This document shows positions 37,069 to 46,980 of a stretch of 64,000 nt of DNA, piece after piece. The stretch's first letter is position 1. Each line of letters starts with the position of its first letter. This DNA comes from Roseburia hominis A2-183. Its GTDB lineage: Bacteria; Bacillota; Clostridia; Lachnospirales; Lachnospiraceae. A program made the position numbers and the translations under genes. The stretch is taken from positions 1,843,501 through 1,907,500 of the forward strand of contig NC_015977.1 of NCBI RefSeq assembly GCF_000225345.1, written 5' to 3'. A model generated the notes under the pieces. The model ran no database searches and had not been told where the DNA came from. It saw only the letters and a list, made by a program, of their open reading frames with translations.

Positions 37069-38007
37069 CTATCTGGCACCCTTATCATACGGAATACCCT
37101 CCGCTTTCGGTGCCTGGGAATTCTTGGATGTAAACGCAAGAATAATCATGGATGCGATAAACGGCATCATGCTGTAGATATTCTTGGACAATCCGAGGTT
37201 TGCAAGCACGGTGGAATCCGCGATGTTCGCCAGGGAACGGAATACCGCAAAGAACACGGCTGCGCCCGCAATGTTGAACGGCTTCCACTGTCCGAAAATC
37301 ATAACTGCCAAGGCGAGGAAACCGGCTCCCGCTACGCCGACCTCAAAGTTCCAGGTGGTAACGGATGGAACGATGTAGGCGAAGCCTCCGATTCCGCCGA
37401 GTGCACCCGAGATCATGACACCGGTATATCTCCACTGATACACATTGATACCGACCGAATCGGCTGCCTGCGGATGTTCACCGCACGCGCGCAGACGTAA
37501 GCCCCATTTGGTCTTGAACAAAAATACATAGCTTACAATCAGAATGATAATTCCGATAATCAGGAAAATGTTGATCGTGAGCGGTCCGATTTTATAGATA
37601 AATGCCTTGTTGCTGTAGGAAAGCTTTGCGGAAGCCGCACCGTTTCCCGCTGCCGAGGAGTTGTTGAACGCTTTTACCGCTACGATCGCCACCGCTGTGG
37701 CAAGCATATTTAAAGCCGTTCCGCCGATTGTCTGATCCGCCTTTAACGTGATGGCGGAAAATCCGAGCAGAAGGGAATAGAGAATTCCCGCTACCGCACT
37801 TGCCAGGATGGACACCGCCACCAGCACGCCGGACGGAAGGGAATCCCCGCAGAGTGCCAGGACGAAAACGCCCGCCAGACCGCCGATTGCCATGATACCT
37901 TCAAGTGCAATGTTGATTACACCGCTTCGCTCCGAGAACATACCGCCAAGCGCCACCAGCATCAATACTACCGCATAGAGTAATGTAAACTTAATCAGTA
38001 AGAACAT
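37069..38007 (-). CDS. nupQ: Nucleoside ABC transporter permease (NupQ/YufQ-like)
   Basis: The 312-residue polytopic protein belongs to the BPD_transp_2 permease family used with BMP lipoproteins. Typical stretches are S-G-V-I-N-I-A-L-E-G-I-M near residue 28 and G-E-H-P-Q-A-A-D-S-V-G-I-N, the coupling-loop region. Its ATG overlaps the stop of the partner permease by one base. Together with nupP, nupO and nupN it forms an importer for nucleosides, and deoC and udk downstream fit the substrate. Confidence 0.92.
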   Translation of the reverse strand: MFLLIKFTLLYAVVLMLVALGGMFSERSGVINIALEGIMAIGGLAGVFVLALCGDSLPSGVLVAVSILASAVAGILYSLLLGFSAITLKADQTIGGTALNMLATAVAIVAVKAFNNSSAAGNGAASAKLSYSNKAFIYKIGPLTINIFLIIGIIILIVSYVFLFKTKWGLRLRACGEHPQAADSVGINVYQWRYTGVMISGALGGIGGFAYIVPSVTTWNFEVGVAGAGFLALAVMIFGQWKPFNIAGAAVFFAVFRSLANIADSTVLANLGLSKNIYSMMPFIASMIILAFTSKNSQAPKAEGIPYDKGAR

Positions 38008-39101
38008 TATTTCACATCCTCCTTCTTCGCTTTTTTCCTGCTGAGCTTCGATACGACCACGCTCTTAAAGAGCATAACAAACGCACACAGGTAAATGATG
38101 ACTGCCACGATCAGATCCGCAATCTCCGGCTGATAATACTTGGTTGGTAGATACGCGCCTCCCACGGAGATATGTGCGACAAAGATTGCTGCAAATACCA
38201 CGCCGATCGGATTGCTCAGCGCCAAAAGTGCTACCGGGATACCGTTGAAACCGATCGCCGGAAGCGCTGTGGACACCTGCGGATTCCACTCGGATGCACC
38301 GGACAGATAGTAAAGTCCCGCACCGATACCTGCAAGTGCGCCGGAGATTGTCATGGAAAGCACAATGTTGCGTTTTTCATTGATGCCCGCATATTTTGCG
38401 GCGTCTTTGTTAAAGCCACAGGCTTTTAACTCATAACCGAATGTGGTCTTATTGAGTACCACATACATGATAATTGCGATCGCCATCGCGATAAAAATGG
38501 CAATCGTGGTCGAGCTTGTCTTAAAAACAGCGCTCATGCCGCAATCTGGAATCAATGACTGCGGTGCTGCGGAACTCAGCTTGTAAGTACGCGTCGTCTT
38601 CTGGTCGTACATTCCGGATACCGTGCTGTACATCAGCTCGTTCACCAGATATAAACCGATCCAGTTAAACATGATGGAGGTGATAACCTCATTGACATTA
38701 AAGTACGCCTTGAAAATTCCCGGAACAGCACCCCAGATGGCTCCGCAGACCATTGCTGCCAGAAGACATACATACCACGGCATCTGCAGAATCAGTGCAA
38801 AATACAATGCACCGAACACGCCCAAGGTATACTGGCCTGCCGCACCGATGTTGAACAGTCCCGTCTTAAAAGCAAACGCAACGGAAAGACCCGTCATGAT
38901 CAGCGGTGTCGCCTGCGCAATCTCACTTCCGATTCCCTTTGGTTTGAGGTAAAAGCCACCCTTGATAATTCTTGAAAAACCATCCAATGCATTCTCTGCA
39001 TTGATACAATAAAGTATGATAAGTCCCACGAGAAGTCCGATCACAATGCAAAGAAGCGATGCAAAGATGGACAATAGGACATCCTTTGTCTTTTCACTCA
39101 T
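38007..39101 (-). CDS. nupP: Nucleoside ABC transporter permease (NupP/YufP-like)
   Basis: The 364-residue second permease has about nine hydrophobic segments and the family stretches F-N-I-G-A-A-G-Q-Y (near 85) and K-A-C-G-F-N-K-D-A-A-K-Y-A-G-I-N. The C-terminus is rich in lysine. The second in-frame ATG (39101) is favoured because AAAGGA lies nine bases before it but only three before the first. It is cotranscribed with nupO upstream and nupQ downstream. Confidence 0.92.
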   Translation of the reverse strand: MSEKTKDVLLSIFASLLCIVIGLLVGLIILYCINAENALDGFSRIIKGGFYLKPKGIGSEIAQATPLIMTGLSVAFAFKTGLFNIGAAGQYTLGVFGALYFALILQMPWYVCLLAAMVCGAIWGAVPGIFKAYFNVNEVITSIMFNWIGLYLVNELMYSTVSGMYDQKTTRTYKLSSAAPQSLIPDCGMSAVFKTSSTTIAIFIAMAIAIIMYVVLNKTTFGYELKACGFNKDAAKYAGINEKRNIVLSMTISGALAGIGAGLYYLSGASEWNPQVSTALPAIGFNGIPVALLALSNPIGVVFAAIFVAHISVGGAYLPTKYYQPEIADLIVAVIIYLCAFVMLFKSVVVSKLSRKKAKKEDVK

Positions 39102-39140
39102 TGTCATATTTCCTTTCTGTTAATCTGTAAGGCCTCGCCT

Positions 39141-40682
39141 TTATGCTTTCTTTGCAACCTCATCCCGCTTTGCACCTGCCATGTAAAGTCCAAGTTCCTC
39201 CACAGTCACTTTCTTCGGATCCAGTTCTCCTACGATCTCACCCTCGTACATCACCAGGATACGGTCGGACACGTCCATAACTTCATCCAGCTCCAACGAG
39301 ACTAACAGCACGGCTTTTCCTTTGTCGCGCTGTGCCACAAGCTGCTTATGGATATACTCGATCGCGCCTACGTCAAGACCTCTGGTCGGCTGCACTGCCA
39401 CAAGAAGCTCCGGGTCTTTGTCAATCTCTCTTGCAATAATCGCCTTCTGCTGGTTACCGCCGGACATACTCCGCACAATGGTCACAGGTCCCTGACCGCT
39501 TCGCACATCATACTGCTCGATCAGCTTCTGCGCATATCTGCGCACCTCGCCCGACTTGATAAAGCCCGCGCGTTCAAACTGCGGCTGCCAGTAGCGCTGC
39601 AGCACGAGATTCTGCTCCAGCGTGTAGTCCAGTACCAGTCCGTGCTTATGCCGGTCTTCCGGAATATGGCTCATACCATGCTTGGAACGCTCCCGGATCG
39701 TGGTGTTTGTGATATCCTGTCCCAGAAATTTCACGCTGCCCCCTCCGATCTTCTCCAGTCCGGTCAGCCCCTGCACCAACTCTGTCTGTCCGTTGCCGTC
39801 GATACCCGCAATACATACGATCTCACCACGGCGCACCTGAAACGAGACATCCCGCACGGCATTGTTCTCATGTGATCTGCTTGCCACCGTCAGATGCGAT
39901 ACCTCAAGCACCGTATCCCCCGGCTTTTTCTCGTCCTTGTCAACGGTAAAGCTTACATTTCTGCCCACCATCATCTTGGAAAGTTCTTCCTTCGTCGTAT
40001 CCGCGATGTCGACCGTTCCGATGTACTTTCCTTTTCTTAAGATCGTACAGCGGTCCGCCACCTCCATGATCTCATTCAGCTTATGCGTGATGAACAGAAT
40101 GGATTTGCCCTCGTGCGCGAGATTCTTCATAATCTTCATCAGTTCCTCGATCTCCTGCGGCGTCAGCACTGCCGTCGGCTCATCAAAGATCAGCACCTCG
40201 TTATCACGGTAGAGCATCTTAAGAATCTCAACACGCTGCTGCATACCTACGGTGATATCCGAAATCAGCGCATCCGGCTCCACCTTAAGCCCGTACCTCT
40301 CACTCAGCTCCAGTACCTTTTTTCTGGCACCATCTTTTTCAAGGAACAATCCTTTCGATGGCTCAACACCAAGGATAATATTATCCAGCACGGAGAAACA
40401 CTCCACCAGCTTGAAATGCTGATGAACCATTCCGATGTTCAGATCATTCGCGTCGTTCGGCGTATTGATCTGTACAACCTGCCCGTTCTTTTTGATCGTA
40501 CCGGACGTCGGCTGGTACAGACCAAACAGAATACTCATAAGGGTAGACTTCCCTGCACCATTCTCACCAAGCAGTGCATGAATCTCTCCCTTTCTCAACT
40601 GCAGGGTAATATTATCGTTGGCTTTGATTCCTGGAAATTCTTTCGTGATGTTCAACATCTCAATAACATATTCGTTTTCCAT
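39141..40682 (-). CDS. nupO: Nucleoside ABC transporter ATP-binding protein (NupO/YufO-like)
   Basis: This is a double ABC ATPase. Domain 1 has G-E-N-G-A-G-K-S-T, V-G-M-Q-Q-R and L-I-F-D-E-P-T. Domain 2 has the unusual G-I-D-G-N-G-Q-T-E-L Walker A, S-G-G-N-Q-Q-K and V-A-V-Q-P-T-R-G in place of a Walker B aspartate-glutamate. One degenerate site is usual for this family. The ATG at 40682 is favoured by AGGA nine bases upstream. A hairpin terminator lies between it and nupN, so the ATPase and permeases may be made in smaller amounts than the lipoprotein. Confidence 0.93.
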   Translation of the reverse strand: MENEYVIEMLNITKEFPGIKANDNITLQLRKGEIHALLGENGAGKSTLMSILFGLYQPTSGTIKKNGQVVQINTPNDANDLNIGMVHQHFKLVECFSVLDNIILGVEPSKGLFLEKDGARKKVLELSERYGLKVEPDALISDITVGMQQRVEILKMLYRDNEVLIFDEPTAVLTPQEIEELMKIMKNLAHEGKSILFITHKLNEIMEVADRCTILRKGKYIGTVDIADTTKEELSKMMVGRNVSFTVDKDEKKPGDTVLEVSHLTVASRSHENNAVRDVSFQVRRGEIVCIAGIDGNGQTELVQGLTGLEKIGGGSVKFLGQDITNTTIRERSKHGMSHIPEDRHKHGLVLDYTLEQNLVLQRYWQPQFERAGFIKSGEVRRYAQKLIEQYDVRSGQGPVTIVRSMSGGNQQKAIIAREIDKDPELLVAVQPTRGLDVGAIEYIHKQLVAQRDKGKAVLLVSLELDEVMDVSDRILVMYEGEIVGELDPKKVTVEELGLYMAGAKRDEVAKKA

Positions 40683-40765
40683 ATACATGTATCCTCTTCG
40701 TTCTTTTTTTTCATGCGCCGCATGAGTCATTCCTGCATATCTTATAGTATAACATCTTCTGGATA

Positions 40766-40804
40766 TAAAAAAAAGAGGAAGAGAAACTATTTCTCTTCCC
40801 CTTT
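40766..40804 (-). terminator. Attenuating terminator between nupN and nupO
   Basis: A 15-bp stem with one mismatch (40790-40804 with 40772-40786) and a three-base loop is followed on the minus strand by a T-run. It lies 12 bases beyond nupN and before the start of nupO. Partial read-through would give high lipoprotein and low transporter levels, as is common in such operons. Confidence 0.85.
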
Positions 40805-40815
40805 AAAGAGTCCGC

Positions 40816-42000
40816 TTACTCTACATAGTCAACGGTCACGTGAGAACCTACCTCCGGCTGATTCTCTGTATCGTTAGAAACAGTGATGCTGCCGTCCTTG
40901 AGTCCGTCTAATACTGTATTGTACTCATCTACCGTAAATGTTGTAAAGCCCCAGGAATCTGTATCCGTCGGAAGACCAAGATAATCGCCCTGTGCCAGAC
41001 CGAGCTGCTCAGACTTGCCACCGATGGAAGCCCAGTTGCCGCCAAAGTATGCATCCAGTGCAGAGTTCACTGCAGAGCCTAAGCCCTTCATAGCAGAGGT
41101 AATGCACAGATCACCGATCTTCGGACGCTGGTCAACATCGACACCGATTACCTTGCCGTCGTACTGCTCTGCAGCCTCAACAGCAGATGTGTAGATACCG
41201 CCGCCGCATGCGAATACAACCTGTGTGCCATCCTGATACCAGCCCTCCATACGAGCTGTGATCGCATCACTTCCGTAGAACTGACCGCCATAGTAGTATT
41301 TCACATCTACATCAACGCCCATCTCTTCTGCTGCATCGTTGATACCCTGAATATAACCGTAACCATAACGGATAACTGCCGGAACTGCGATTCCACCGAG
41401 GAATCCAAGGCTTGTGTAACCATCCTTAACTGCCGCATAACCTGCAAGGTAACCTGCCTGCTCCTCCTGGAAAGAACAGATATATACGTTGTCGCTGATT
41501 CCGACTGCGTTGCCGGAAAGATCTACGATGTCAGCCTCTGTCACATCAACTGCGATAAAGGAAACATCCGGATAAAGATCCTGCTCCTCAGCGATTGCCG
41601 GTCCGAACAGATAACCCGGCATAACGATTACGGTTGCACCGTCTGCAACTGCAAGGTCGATTGCGTTGATTCTCTCCTCGTCTGTGTCCTCAGCCGGCTT
41701 ATAGTACTGATACTCAATACCGTTCTTATCACCGTAAGCCACACAGGTCTCCCATGTGATCTGGTTGAAAGACTCGTCTGTGATGTCACCGGAATCGGTA
41801 ATCATTGCGATCTTTCCATCAGCGGATACTGCAGGAGCAGCTGCCTCTGTGCTCTCCTCTGCTGCAGCCTCTGTCGCTGCCGGTGCTGCTGTCTGATTGT
41901 TGTCTGCAGTTGTATTCTCCTCGCTGGAAGAACCACAGCCTGCGAACATGGTGGTTGCCATTGCTGCAGTGAGCAGTAAGCTAATCACTTTTTTCTTCAT
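40816..42000 (-). CDS. nupN: BMP-family nucleoside-binding lipoprotein
   Basis: The 394-residue protein has a signal peptide with lipobox F-A-G-C near residue 20, an Ala/Glu/Thr-rich linker, and a Bmp/PnrA-type binding domain with I-T-D-S-G-D-I-T-D-E-S-F-N-Q near residue 60. It is anchored outside the membrane and captures nucleosides for nupOPQ. The ATG at 42000 follows AAGGAGG by eight bases. It is the first gene of the operon. Confidence 0.93.
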   Translation of the reverse strand: MKKKVISLLLTAAMATTMFAGCGSSSEENTTADNNQTAAPAATEAAAEESTEAAAPAVSADGKIAMITDSGDITDESFNQITWETCVAYGDKNGIEYQYYKPAEDTDEERINAIDLAVADGATVIVMPGYLFGPAIAEEQDLYPDVSFIAVDVTEADIVDLSGNAVGISDNVYICSFQEEQAGYLAGYAAVKDGYTSLGFLGGIAVPAVIRYGYGYIQGINDAAEEMGVDVDVKYYYGGQFYGSDAITARMEGWYQDGTQVVFACGGGIYTSAVEAAEQYDGKVIGVDVDQRPKIGDLCITSAMKGLGSAVNSALDAYFGGNWASIGGKSEQLGLAQGDYLGLPTDTDSWGFTTFTVDEYNTVLDGLKDGSITVSNDTENQPEVGSHVTVDYVE

Positions 42001-42078
42001 AATATTTTCCTCCTTTTGCACTCAGTCATAACCCGCTCTAATAAACATTGATAAGCATGTGTTATAACTAGCATATAA

Positions 42079-42108
42079 ATAAAAATCTCCCAGCACAATT
42101 ACTGAGAG
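42079..42108 (-). terminator. Terminator of tRNA-Thr
   Basis: CTCCCAG (42087-42093) and CTGAGAG (42102-42108) pair on the minus-strand RNA with one G-U, followed by a T-run. It lies 11 bases after the tRNA and before nupN. Confidence 0.8.
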
Positions 42109-42119
42109 TTTTTATTTAA

Positions 42120-42192
<73 letters not shown>

Positions 42193-42219
42193 AGGTCATG
42201 TTTAACATCACATTGAGTT

Positions 42220-42247
42220 ATTATAACGGAATTTCAAAAAATTGCAA
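42220..42247 (-). promoter_or_regulatory. Promoter of tRNA-Thr
   Basis: TTGCAA (42247-42242) and TATAAT (42225-42220) are 16 bases apart on the minus strand, 27 bases before the tRNA. TTGCAA is its own complement and may also serve the plus-strand potA promoter. Confidence 0.78.
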
Positions 42248-42271
42248 CTACTTTTTTTCAATTATTAAAAT
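42242..42271 (+). promoter_or_regulatory. Possible promoter of the potABCD operon
   Basis: On the plus strand TTGCAA (42242-42247) and TAAAAT (42266-42271) are 18 bases apart, about 100 bases before potA. A GC-rich hairpin CCCGCA/TGCGGG (42324-42339) lies in the leader. The -10 box is less certain than that of the divergent tRNA. Confidence 0.42.
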
Positions 42272-42374
42272 AAAATCTTTCTTATGCTATGAAAATACTG
42301 CAAAATCAGCATATCATCGATCTCCCGCAGACATGCGGGTGCATTCTGCATATATTAAGAAAGGACTCCCCCGA

Positions 42375-43448
42375 ATGAGCAAAAAACTGATCAATCTTAT
42401 GCACATTGCCAAATCCTACGGTGACAATGTCATTCTGGACGATTTGAACCTCTACATCCGTGAGAATGAATTCATCACACTGCTCGGTCCGTCCGGCTGC
42501 GGCAAGACAACAACCCTGCGCATTATCGGCGGATTTGAGACCCCTGACAAAGGCCAGGTTCTGTTTGACGGAAAGGATATTACCGCCCTCCCGCCCAATG
42601 AGCGCGATCTCAATACTGTATTCCAGAAATACGCCCTTTTTCCGCATATGTCCATCGCGGAAAATATCGCTTTCGGACTTAAGATCAGAAAAAAAAGCAA
42701 GGCATACATCGACGACAAAATCAAATACGCCTTAAAGCTCGTAAACCTGGACGGATTCGAGCACCGCTCCATCGATTCTTTGAGCGGCGGACAGCAGCAG
42801 AGAATTGCCATCGCCCGCGCCATCGTCAATGAGCCGAAGGTTCTTCTCCTCGACGAGTCGCTCGGCGCACTGGACTTAAAGTTCCGCCAGGAAATGCAGT
42901 ATGAGCTGATCCGCCTGAAAAACGAGCTCGGCATCACCTTTGTCTTTGTTACGCACGACCAGGAGGAAGCCCTCACCATGTCCGACACCATCGTCGTCAT
43001 GAACCAGGGCTACATCCAGCAGATCGGCACACCGGAAATGATCTACAATGAGCCGGTCAACGCGTTCGTAGCCGATTTTATCGGGGACAGCAATATCATC
43101 GACGGTATCATGATGAAAGACCGGGTCGTTGAGATTCTCGGCACCAGGATTCCCTGTGTGGATGAAGGATTCGGCACCAACACGCCGGTCGACGTCGTCA
43201 TCCGTCCGGAGAATGTGGAGATCGTCGCACCCGGGGAAGGCTTTATGGACGGCGATATCACTTCCGTCATCTTCAAGGGCGTCCACTACGAGATCGAGAT
43301 CATGGCGGGCGGCTTTGAGTGGCTGGTGGACACCACGCAGTTTTACACCGTCGGAACCCATGTCGGGATCCGCGTGATTCCATTCAACATCCAGATTATG
43401 AACAAACCGGAATCCGAGGACGAGGAGGCAGCAGGAATCGATGTCTAA
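42375..43448 (+). CDS. potA: Spermidine/putrescine ABC transporter ATP-binding protein
   Basis: PotA energises polyamine import. The protein shows G-P-S-G-C-G-K-T-T (Walker A, near 39), L-S-G-G-Q-Q-Q-R (signature), L-L-L-D-E-S-L (Walker B, with Ser instead of the usual Pro-containing E-P/E-S variant) and a C-terminal TOBE domain. The ATG at 42375 follows AAAGGA by nine bases; the open frame continues 59 codons further up but that part has no homology or site. Length is 357 residues. It overlaps potB by eight bases. Confidence 0.94.
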   Translation: MSKKLINLMHIAKSYGDNVILDDLNLYIRENEFITLLGPSGCGKTTTLRIIGGFETPDKGQVLFDGKDITALPPNERDLNTVFQKYALFPHMSIAENIAFGLKIRKKSKAYIDDKIKYALKLVNLDGFEHRSIDSLSGGQQQRIAIARAIVNEPKVLLLDESLGALDLKFRQEMQYELIRLKNELGITFVFVTHDQEEALTMSDTIVVMNQGYIQQIGTPEMIYNEPVNAFVADFIGDSNIIDGIMMKDRVVEILGTRIPCVDEGFGTNTPVDVVIRPENVEIVAPGEGFMDGDITSVIFKGVHYEIEIMAGGFEWLVDTTQFYTVGTHVGIRVIPFNIQIMNKPESEDEEAAGIDV

Positions 43449-44265
43449 CTTCAAAAAACAGCTTCTGGCAGGACCTTATCTGATCTGGATGATCGGATTT
43501 ATTCTTCTGCCGCTTGTATTTATTCTCTATTATGCCATCACTGCGGCGGACGGCAGCTTTACCTTTTCCAATATCGCCGCCATCGCCGATCCGGTGCATG
43601 TCAAGTCGATTCTTCTCTCTTTAAAGCTCGGCTTTCTGTGCACGCTGTTCTGCCTTGTTTTGTCCTATCCGCTCTGCATGATTTTAAGCACATTCCGCTT
43701 CCGTCACCAGAGCTTTGTCGTCTTTTTGTTCATCCTCCCGATGTGGATGAATTTTATGCTGCGCATTCTCGCGTGGAGACTTCTGCTCTCCAACAACGGT
43801 ATTGTCAATGCCATTTTAGAAGCCGTCGGCACCGGCCATGTGAAGATGCTCAACACCCCGACCGCCGTTGTGTTCGGCATGGTGTACGATTTTCTTCCTT
43901 TTATGATCCTGCCGATCTACAACTCCATGGTGCGGATCAACAAGGACGTCATCGAAGCCGCCAGGGATCTCGGCGCGAACAATCTGACCGTTCTCGTAAA
44001 AATCATTTTTCCGCTCACCCTCTCCGGCGTGTTAAGCGGAATCGTCATGGTCTTTGTGCCGGCACTGACCTCGTTCGTCATCTCCGACCTGCTCGGTGGG
44101 GGCAAGGTGCTCTTAATCGGAAACGTCATTGAGCAGGAATTTATGCAGGGCACCAACTGGCATCTGGGTTCCGGACTGTCCGTTGTGCTGATGCTGTTTG
44201 TCATTGCAAGTATGGCACTTATGAATGTGCTGGATAAAGACGAAGGAGGTACCGCGGTATGGTAA
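43441..44265 (+). CDS. potB: Spermidine/putrescine ABC transporter permease
   Basis: The 274-residue permease has six hydrophobic segments and the coupling-loop EAA motif [11 protein letters not shown] near residue 175, which contacts PotA. It overlaps potA at its start and potC at its end, so the genes are translationally linked. It appears intact. Confidence 0.93.
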   Translation: MSNFKKQLLAGPYLIWMIGFILLPLVFILYYAITAADGSFTFSNIAAIADPVHVKSILLSLKLGFLCTLFCLVLSYPLCMILSTFRFRHQSFVVFLFILPMWMNFMLRILAWRLLLSNNGIVNAILEAVGTGHVKMLNTPTAVVFGMVYDFLPFMILPIYNSMVRINKDVIEAARDLGANNLTVLVKIIFPLTLSGVLSGIVMVFVPALTSFVISDLLGGGKVLLIGNVIEQEFMQGTNWHLGSGLSVVLMLFVIASMALMNVLDKDEGGTAVW

Positions 44266-44841
44266 AGAAATGGGGACAGCGCATCTATCTTGCCGTCATC
44301 TTTTTATTTTTGTATCTACCGATCCTCGTACTCATCGTGCTCTCTTTTAACAATTCAAAATCACGTGTCGTATGGGGCGGTTTTACACTCAAATGGTACG
44401 CTTCCTGTTTTACGGACGAGACCATCATGAATGCGTTTGTGACAACTCTACAGGTCACACTCACCGCAGCCATCGTCTCGACCGTCATCGGAACGCTTGC
44501 CGCGATCGGCATCAGTGCCATGAAAAAAAAAGAACCGCACCATCATGCTCGGTGCCACTCCGATGTACGCGTTCTACAAGGTGACCTGGCCGGAGATCAA
44601 ATCCGGTGTATTTTCCGGATTCCTGATGGCGGTTACCATGTCGCTCGACGATTTTTCCATCGCCTTTTTTACCAAAGGTGCCGGCGTCAACACCCTGTCG
44701 ACGATGCTCTACACAGAGCTGCGCAAGGGGGTGTGCCCGGAATTGTACGCCCTGTCAACCATTTTGTTTGCATTTCTTCTGCTTCTTGTCATGAACCGCC
44801 GTTCGGACAGAATCGCCGGGAATCATGCCGGTATCCATTAA
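44259..44841 (+). pseudogene. potC: Broken potC: frameshift and internal deletion
   Basis: The N-terminus (M-V-K-K-W-G-Q-R to A-I-G-I-S-A-M-K-K-K, frame of 44259) matches the second polyamine permease. At 44523-44531 there is a run of nine A after which the frame becomes meaningless. With eight A the frame would read K-K-K-N-R-T-I-M and continue into L-G-A-T-P-M-Y-A-F-Y-K-V, a true PotC C-terminal part ending at 44841. Even then about 80-90 residues of the middle, including several membrane spans and the first half of the EAA motif, are missing. The repaired protein would be about 194 residues against about 260. Both lesions suggest a dead gene, though an assembly error is possible. Confidence 0.82.
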
Positions 44842-44859
44842 AGGAGGTGCCACTTACTT

Positions 44860-45933
44860 ATGAAACGATTCCATTATGCACTGATTACCGCCGCGTTTGC
44901 CGCCCTGCTTCTCTCGGCGTGCGGCAGCGCGGATACCGATACCGCCGGCAGCTCCGGCGACAATTCCCTCGTCGTGTTAAACTACGGCAAATATCTGGAT
45001 GCCTCCGCCATCAAAATGTTTGAGCAGGAAACCGGCATCAAGATCAAGCTCGAGGAATACGAGAGTCCCGAGGAGATGTACACGAAGTTTTCTGCCGGTT
45101 CCATCAGTTACGATGTCGTGTGCACCTCGGATTATATGGTGGAGCGGCTGATCCACGAGGGAAAAGTGGCGCCGATTGATTTTTCCTCCTTCTCCTACTA
45201 TAAGAATCTTGATCCCGCTATTCTTGCTGCCGCCGAGGTCTTCGACCCGCAGAACCAGTATTCCATGCCGTACTTTTACGGCACGCTGGGAATCCTGTAC
45301 AACACGACCATGGTGAGCGAGGAGGAGACCGAGAGCTGGAACATCCTGTGGGACGACCGCTACCGCGATACCATCATCATGCAGAACTCCGTCCGGGATT
45401 CCTTTGTCCCGGCGCTCCGTCTTCTGGGCCGCGACATCAACACGGAGGACGAGACCGATCTGCGTGACGCGCTCTCGCTTCTGGTGGAGCAGAAACCCCT
45501 CGTCTACGCTTATTATGTGGATGAGACCGCAGATGAGATGATCGCGGGGAATGCGGCGTTAGCGCTCGTCTACTCCGGCGAGGCAGCCACCGCCATGGAG
45601 TCCAACGCCGATCTCTCCTACACGGTTCCGAAGGAGGGATCCAACCTCTGGATCGATTCCTGGTTCATTCCGGCTGACAGCACACACAAGGAAAACGCCG
45701 AAAAGTTTCTGGATTTTCTGTACCGCGAGGACGTCGCCATGCTCAATTTTGACTGCGTCTGCTACGCCACGCCAAATCAGGCCGTCGTCGATGCGCTTGA
45801 CGAGGACACCCGCAATGATACCACGATCTTTCCTCCTGACGATGTCTTTGCGAACTGCACGGTCTACAAACAGCTCGGCAGCGATACCCCAGAGCTTTAC
45901 AGCTATCTCTGGAAAACATTAAAGTCCGAATAG
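44860..45933 (+). CDS. potD: Spermidine/putrescine-binding lipoprotein
   Basis: PotD is the extracytoplasmic polyamine receptor. A signal peptide with lipobox L-S-A-C (cysteine near residue 21) is followed by the family opening V-V-L-N-Y-G-K-Y-L-D, then Y-D-V-V-C-T-S-D-Y-M and M-P-Y-F-Y-G-T-L-G-I-L-Y-N, and a late W-I-D-S-W-F-I-P. The 357-residue frame is intact although potC just upstream is broken. It is followed by a terminator. Confidence 0.93.
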   Translation: MKRFHYALITAAFAALLLSACGSADTDTAGSSGDNSLVVLNYGKYLDASAIKMFEQETGIKIKLEEYESPEEMYTKFSAGSISYDVVCTSDYMVERLIHEGKVAPIDFSSFSYYKNLDPAILAAAEVFDPQNQYSMPYFYGTLGILYNTTMVSEEETESWNILWDDRYRDTIIMQNSVRDSFVPALRLLGRDINTEDETDLRDALSLLVEQKPLVYAYYVDETADEMIAGNAALALVYSGEAATAMESNADLSYTVPKEGSNLWIDSWFIPADSTHKENAEKFLDFLYREDVAMLNFDCVCYATPNQAVVDALDEDTRNDTTIFPPDDVFANCTVYKQLGSDTPELYSYLWKTLKSE

Positions 45934-45991
45934 CATCCGACATTTTTAGTAATATTGTCCAATTGCTTTTTGACTTTCTATATGATAAATT

Positions 45992-46031
45992 AAATCCACA
46001 TAAATGCAGCTACGCATTCATGTGGATTTTT
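45992..46031 (+). terminator. Terminator of the pot operon
   Basis: AAATCCACAT with AATGC (45992-46007, one bulged base) pairs with GCATT and ATGTGGATTT (46013-46029), followed by T. A possible -35/-10 pair (45955-45984) just upstream would place this hairpin in the leader of the DUF5688 gene instead; the terminator reading is simpler. Confidence 0.8.
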
Positions 46032-46081
46032 CTTCCCCATCTGTACGATTTTACTTCCCCTCCATTCATTCGGAGGATTTT

Positions 46082-46978
46082 ATGAATTACCACGATTTCA
46101 AGCAGCAGATCATCTCTACTCTCTCGGACCGCCTCGGCTCCGATGTCCGCATCACTGTTTCAGACATTCTCAAAAACAACGATACCCATCTTGACGGACT
46201 CACCATTCTCGCGCCCGGTCAGAACCTGGCGCCCACCATTTATCTGGATTACTACTATGGACAGTATGAGCGCGGCAGATCGTTTTCCGACATCACAGAC
46301 GACATTCTGACCGCCTATCGGGAGAACCGTCCCAAATCCCCTGTTGACATCTCTTTTTTCACCGACTATGACAAGGTAAAATCCCGCGTCACAATGAAGC
46401 TGATCAACTATGAGCGCAACCGCGAACTGTTAAAGCGGGTTCCCTACTATCGCTTTTTGGATCTCGCCATCGTCTTCTTATGCCTGGTGGAATCTGATTC
46501 TTCCGGCACAGCAACGGTCCTGATCCACAATGAACATCTCACTTACTGGGGGATTACCAGAGACGACCTCTACGCCCTCGCCATGGCAAACACACCGCAG
46601 CTGCTCCGCTATGATCTGCGCAGCATGACCGAAGTTCTGCGCGAGCTGTTTGCGGATGAATTTGCGGATCCAGCGGGAAACGATCTCATTGAGCCTTTTC
46701 CGATCTACGTTCTGTCCAACCAGCACAGGCTCAACGGCTCCTCCTGTATTCTCTATCAGCATCTGCTGCACGATTTTGCCCGGCGCATCGGCAGTGATTT
46801 TTATATTCTGCCGAGCAGCGTCCACGAAGTTCTTCTGATTCCCGCAGACAACCAGATCAGTATGTCCACACTCTCCTCCATGGTCCGGGACGTCAATTCG
46901 TCCCAGCTGGCCAGAGAAGAGATTTTGTCGGATCACGTCTACTACTACTCCCTCGAGACGGACCAGATCACTATGTGA
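46082..46978 (+). CDS. DUF5688-family protein
   Basis: The 298-residue protein matches my memory of the DUF5688 family, common in Lachnospiraceae genomes and of unknown function. It has no signal peptide or membrane segment. It shows an N-terminal F-K-Q-Q-I-I, a central V-T-M-K-L-I-N-Y-E-R-N and a C-terminal D-F-Y-I-L-P-S-S-V-H-E-V. The ATG at 46082 follows GGAGG by five bases; the upstream part of the open frame covers the pot terminator. It is convergent with glgA, stops two bases apart. Confidence 0.75.
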   Translation: MNYHDFKQQIISTLSDRLGSDVRITVSDILKNNDTHLDGLTILAPGQNLAPTIYLDYYYGQYERGRSFSDITDDILTAYRENRPKSPVDISFFTDYDKVKSRVTMKLINYERNRELLKRVPYYRFLDLAIVFLCLVESDSSGTATVLIHNEHLTYWGITRDDLYALAMANTPQLLRYDLRSMTEVLRELFADEFADPAGNDLIEPFPIYVLSNQHRLNGSSCILYQHLLHDFARRIGSDFYILPSSVHEVLLIPADNQISMSTLSSMVRDVNSSQLAREEILSDHVYYYSLETDQITM

Positions 46979-46980
46979 TC

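Noticed and set aside
45955..45984. A possible promoter TTGTCC-18-TATATG for the DUF5688 gene
   Set aside because: The pot terminator hairpin would begin only a few bases after the start site, so a productive promoter here is doubtful.
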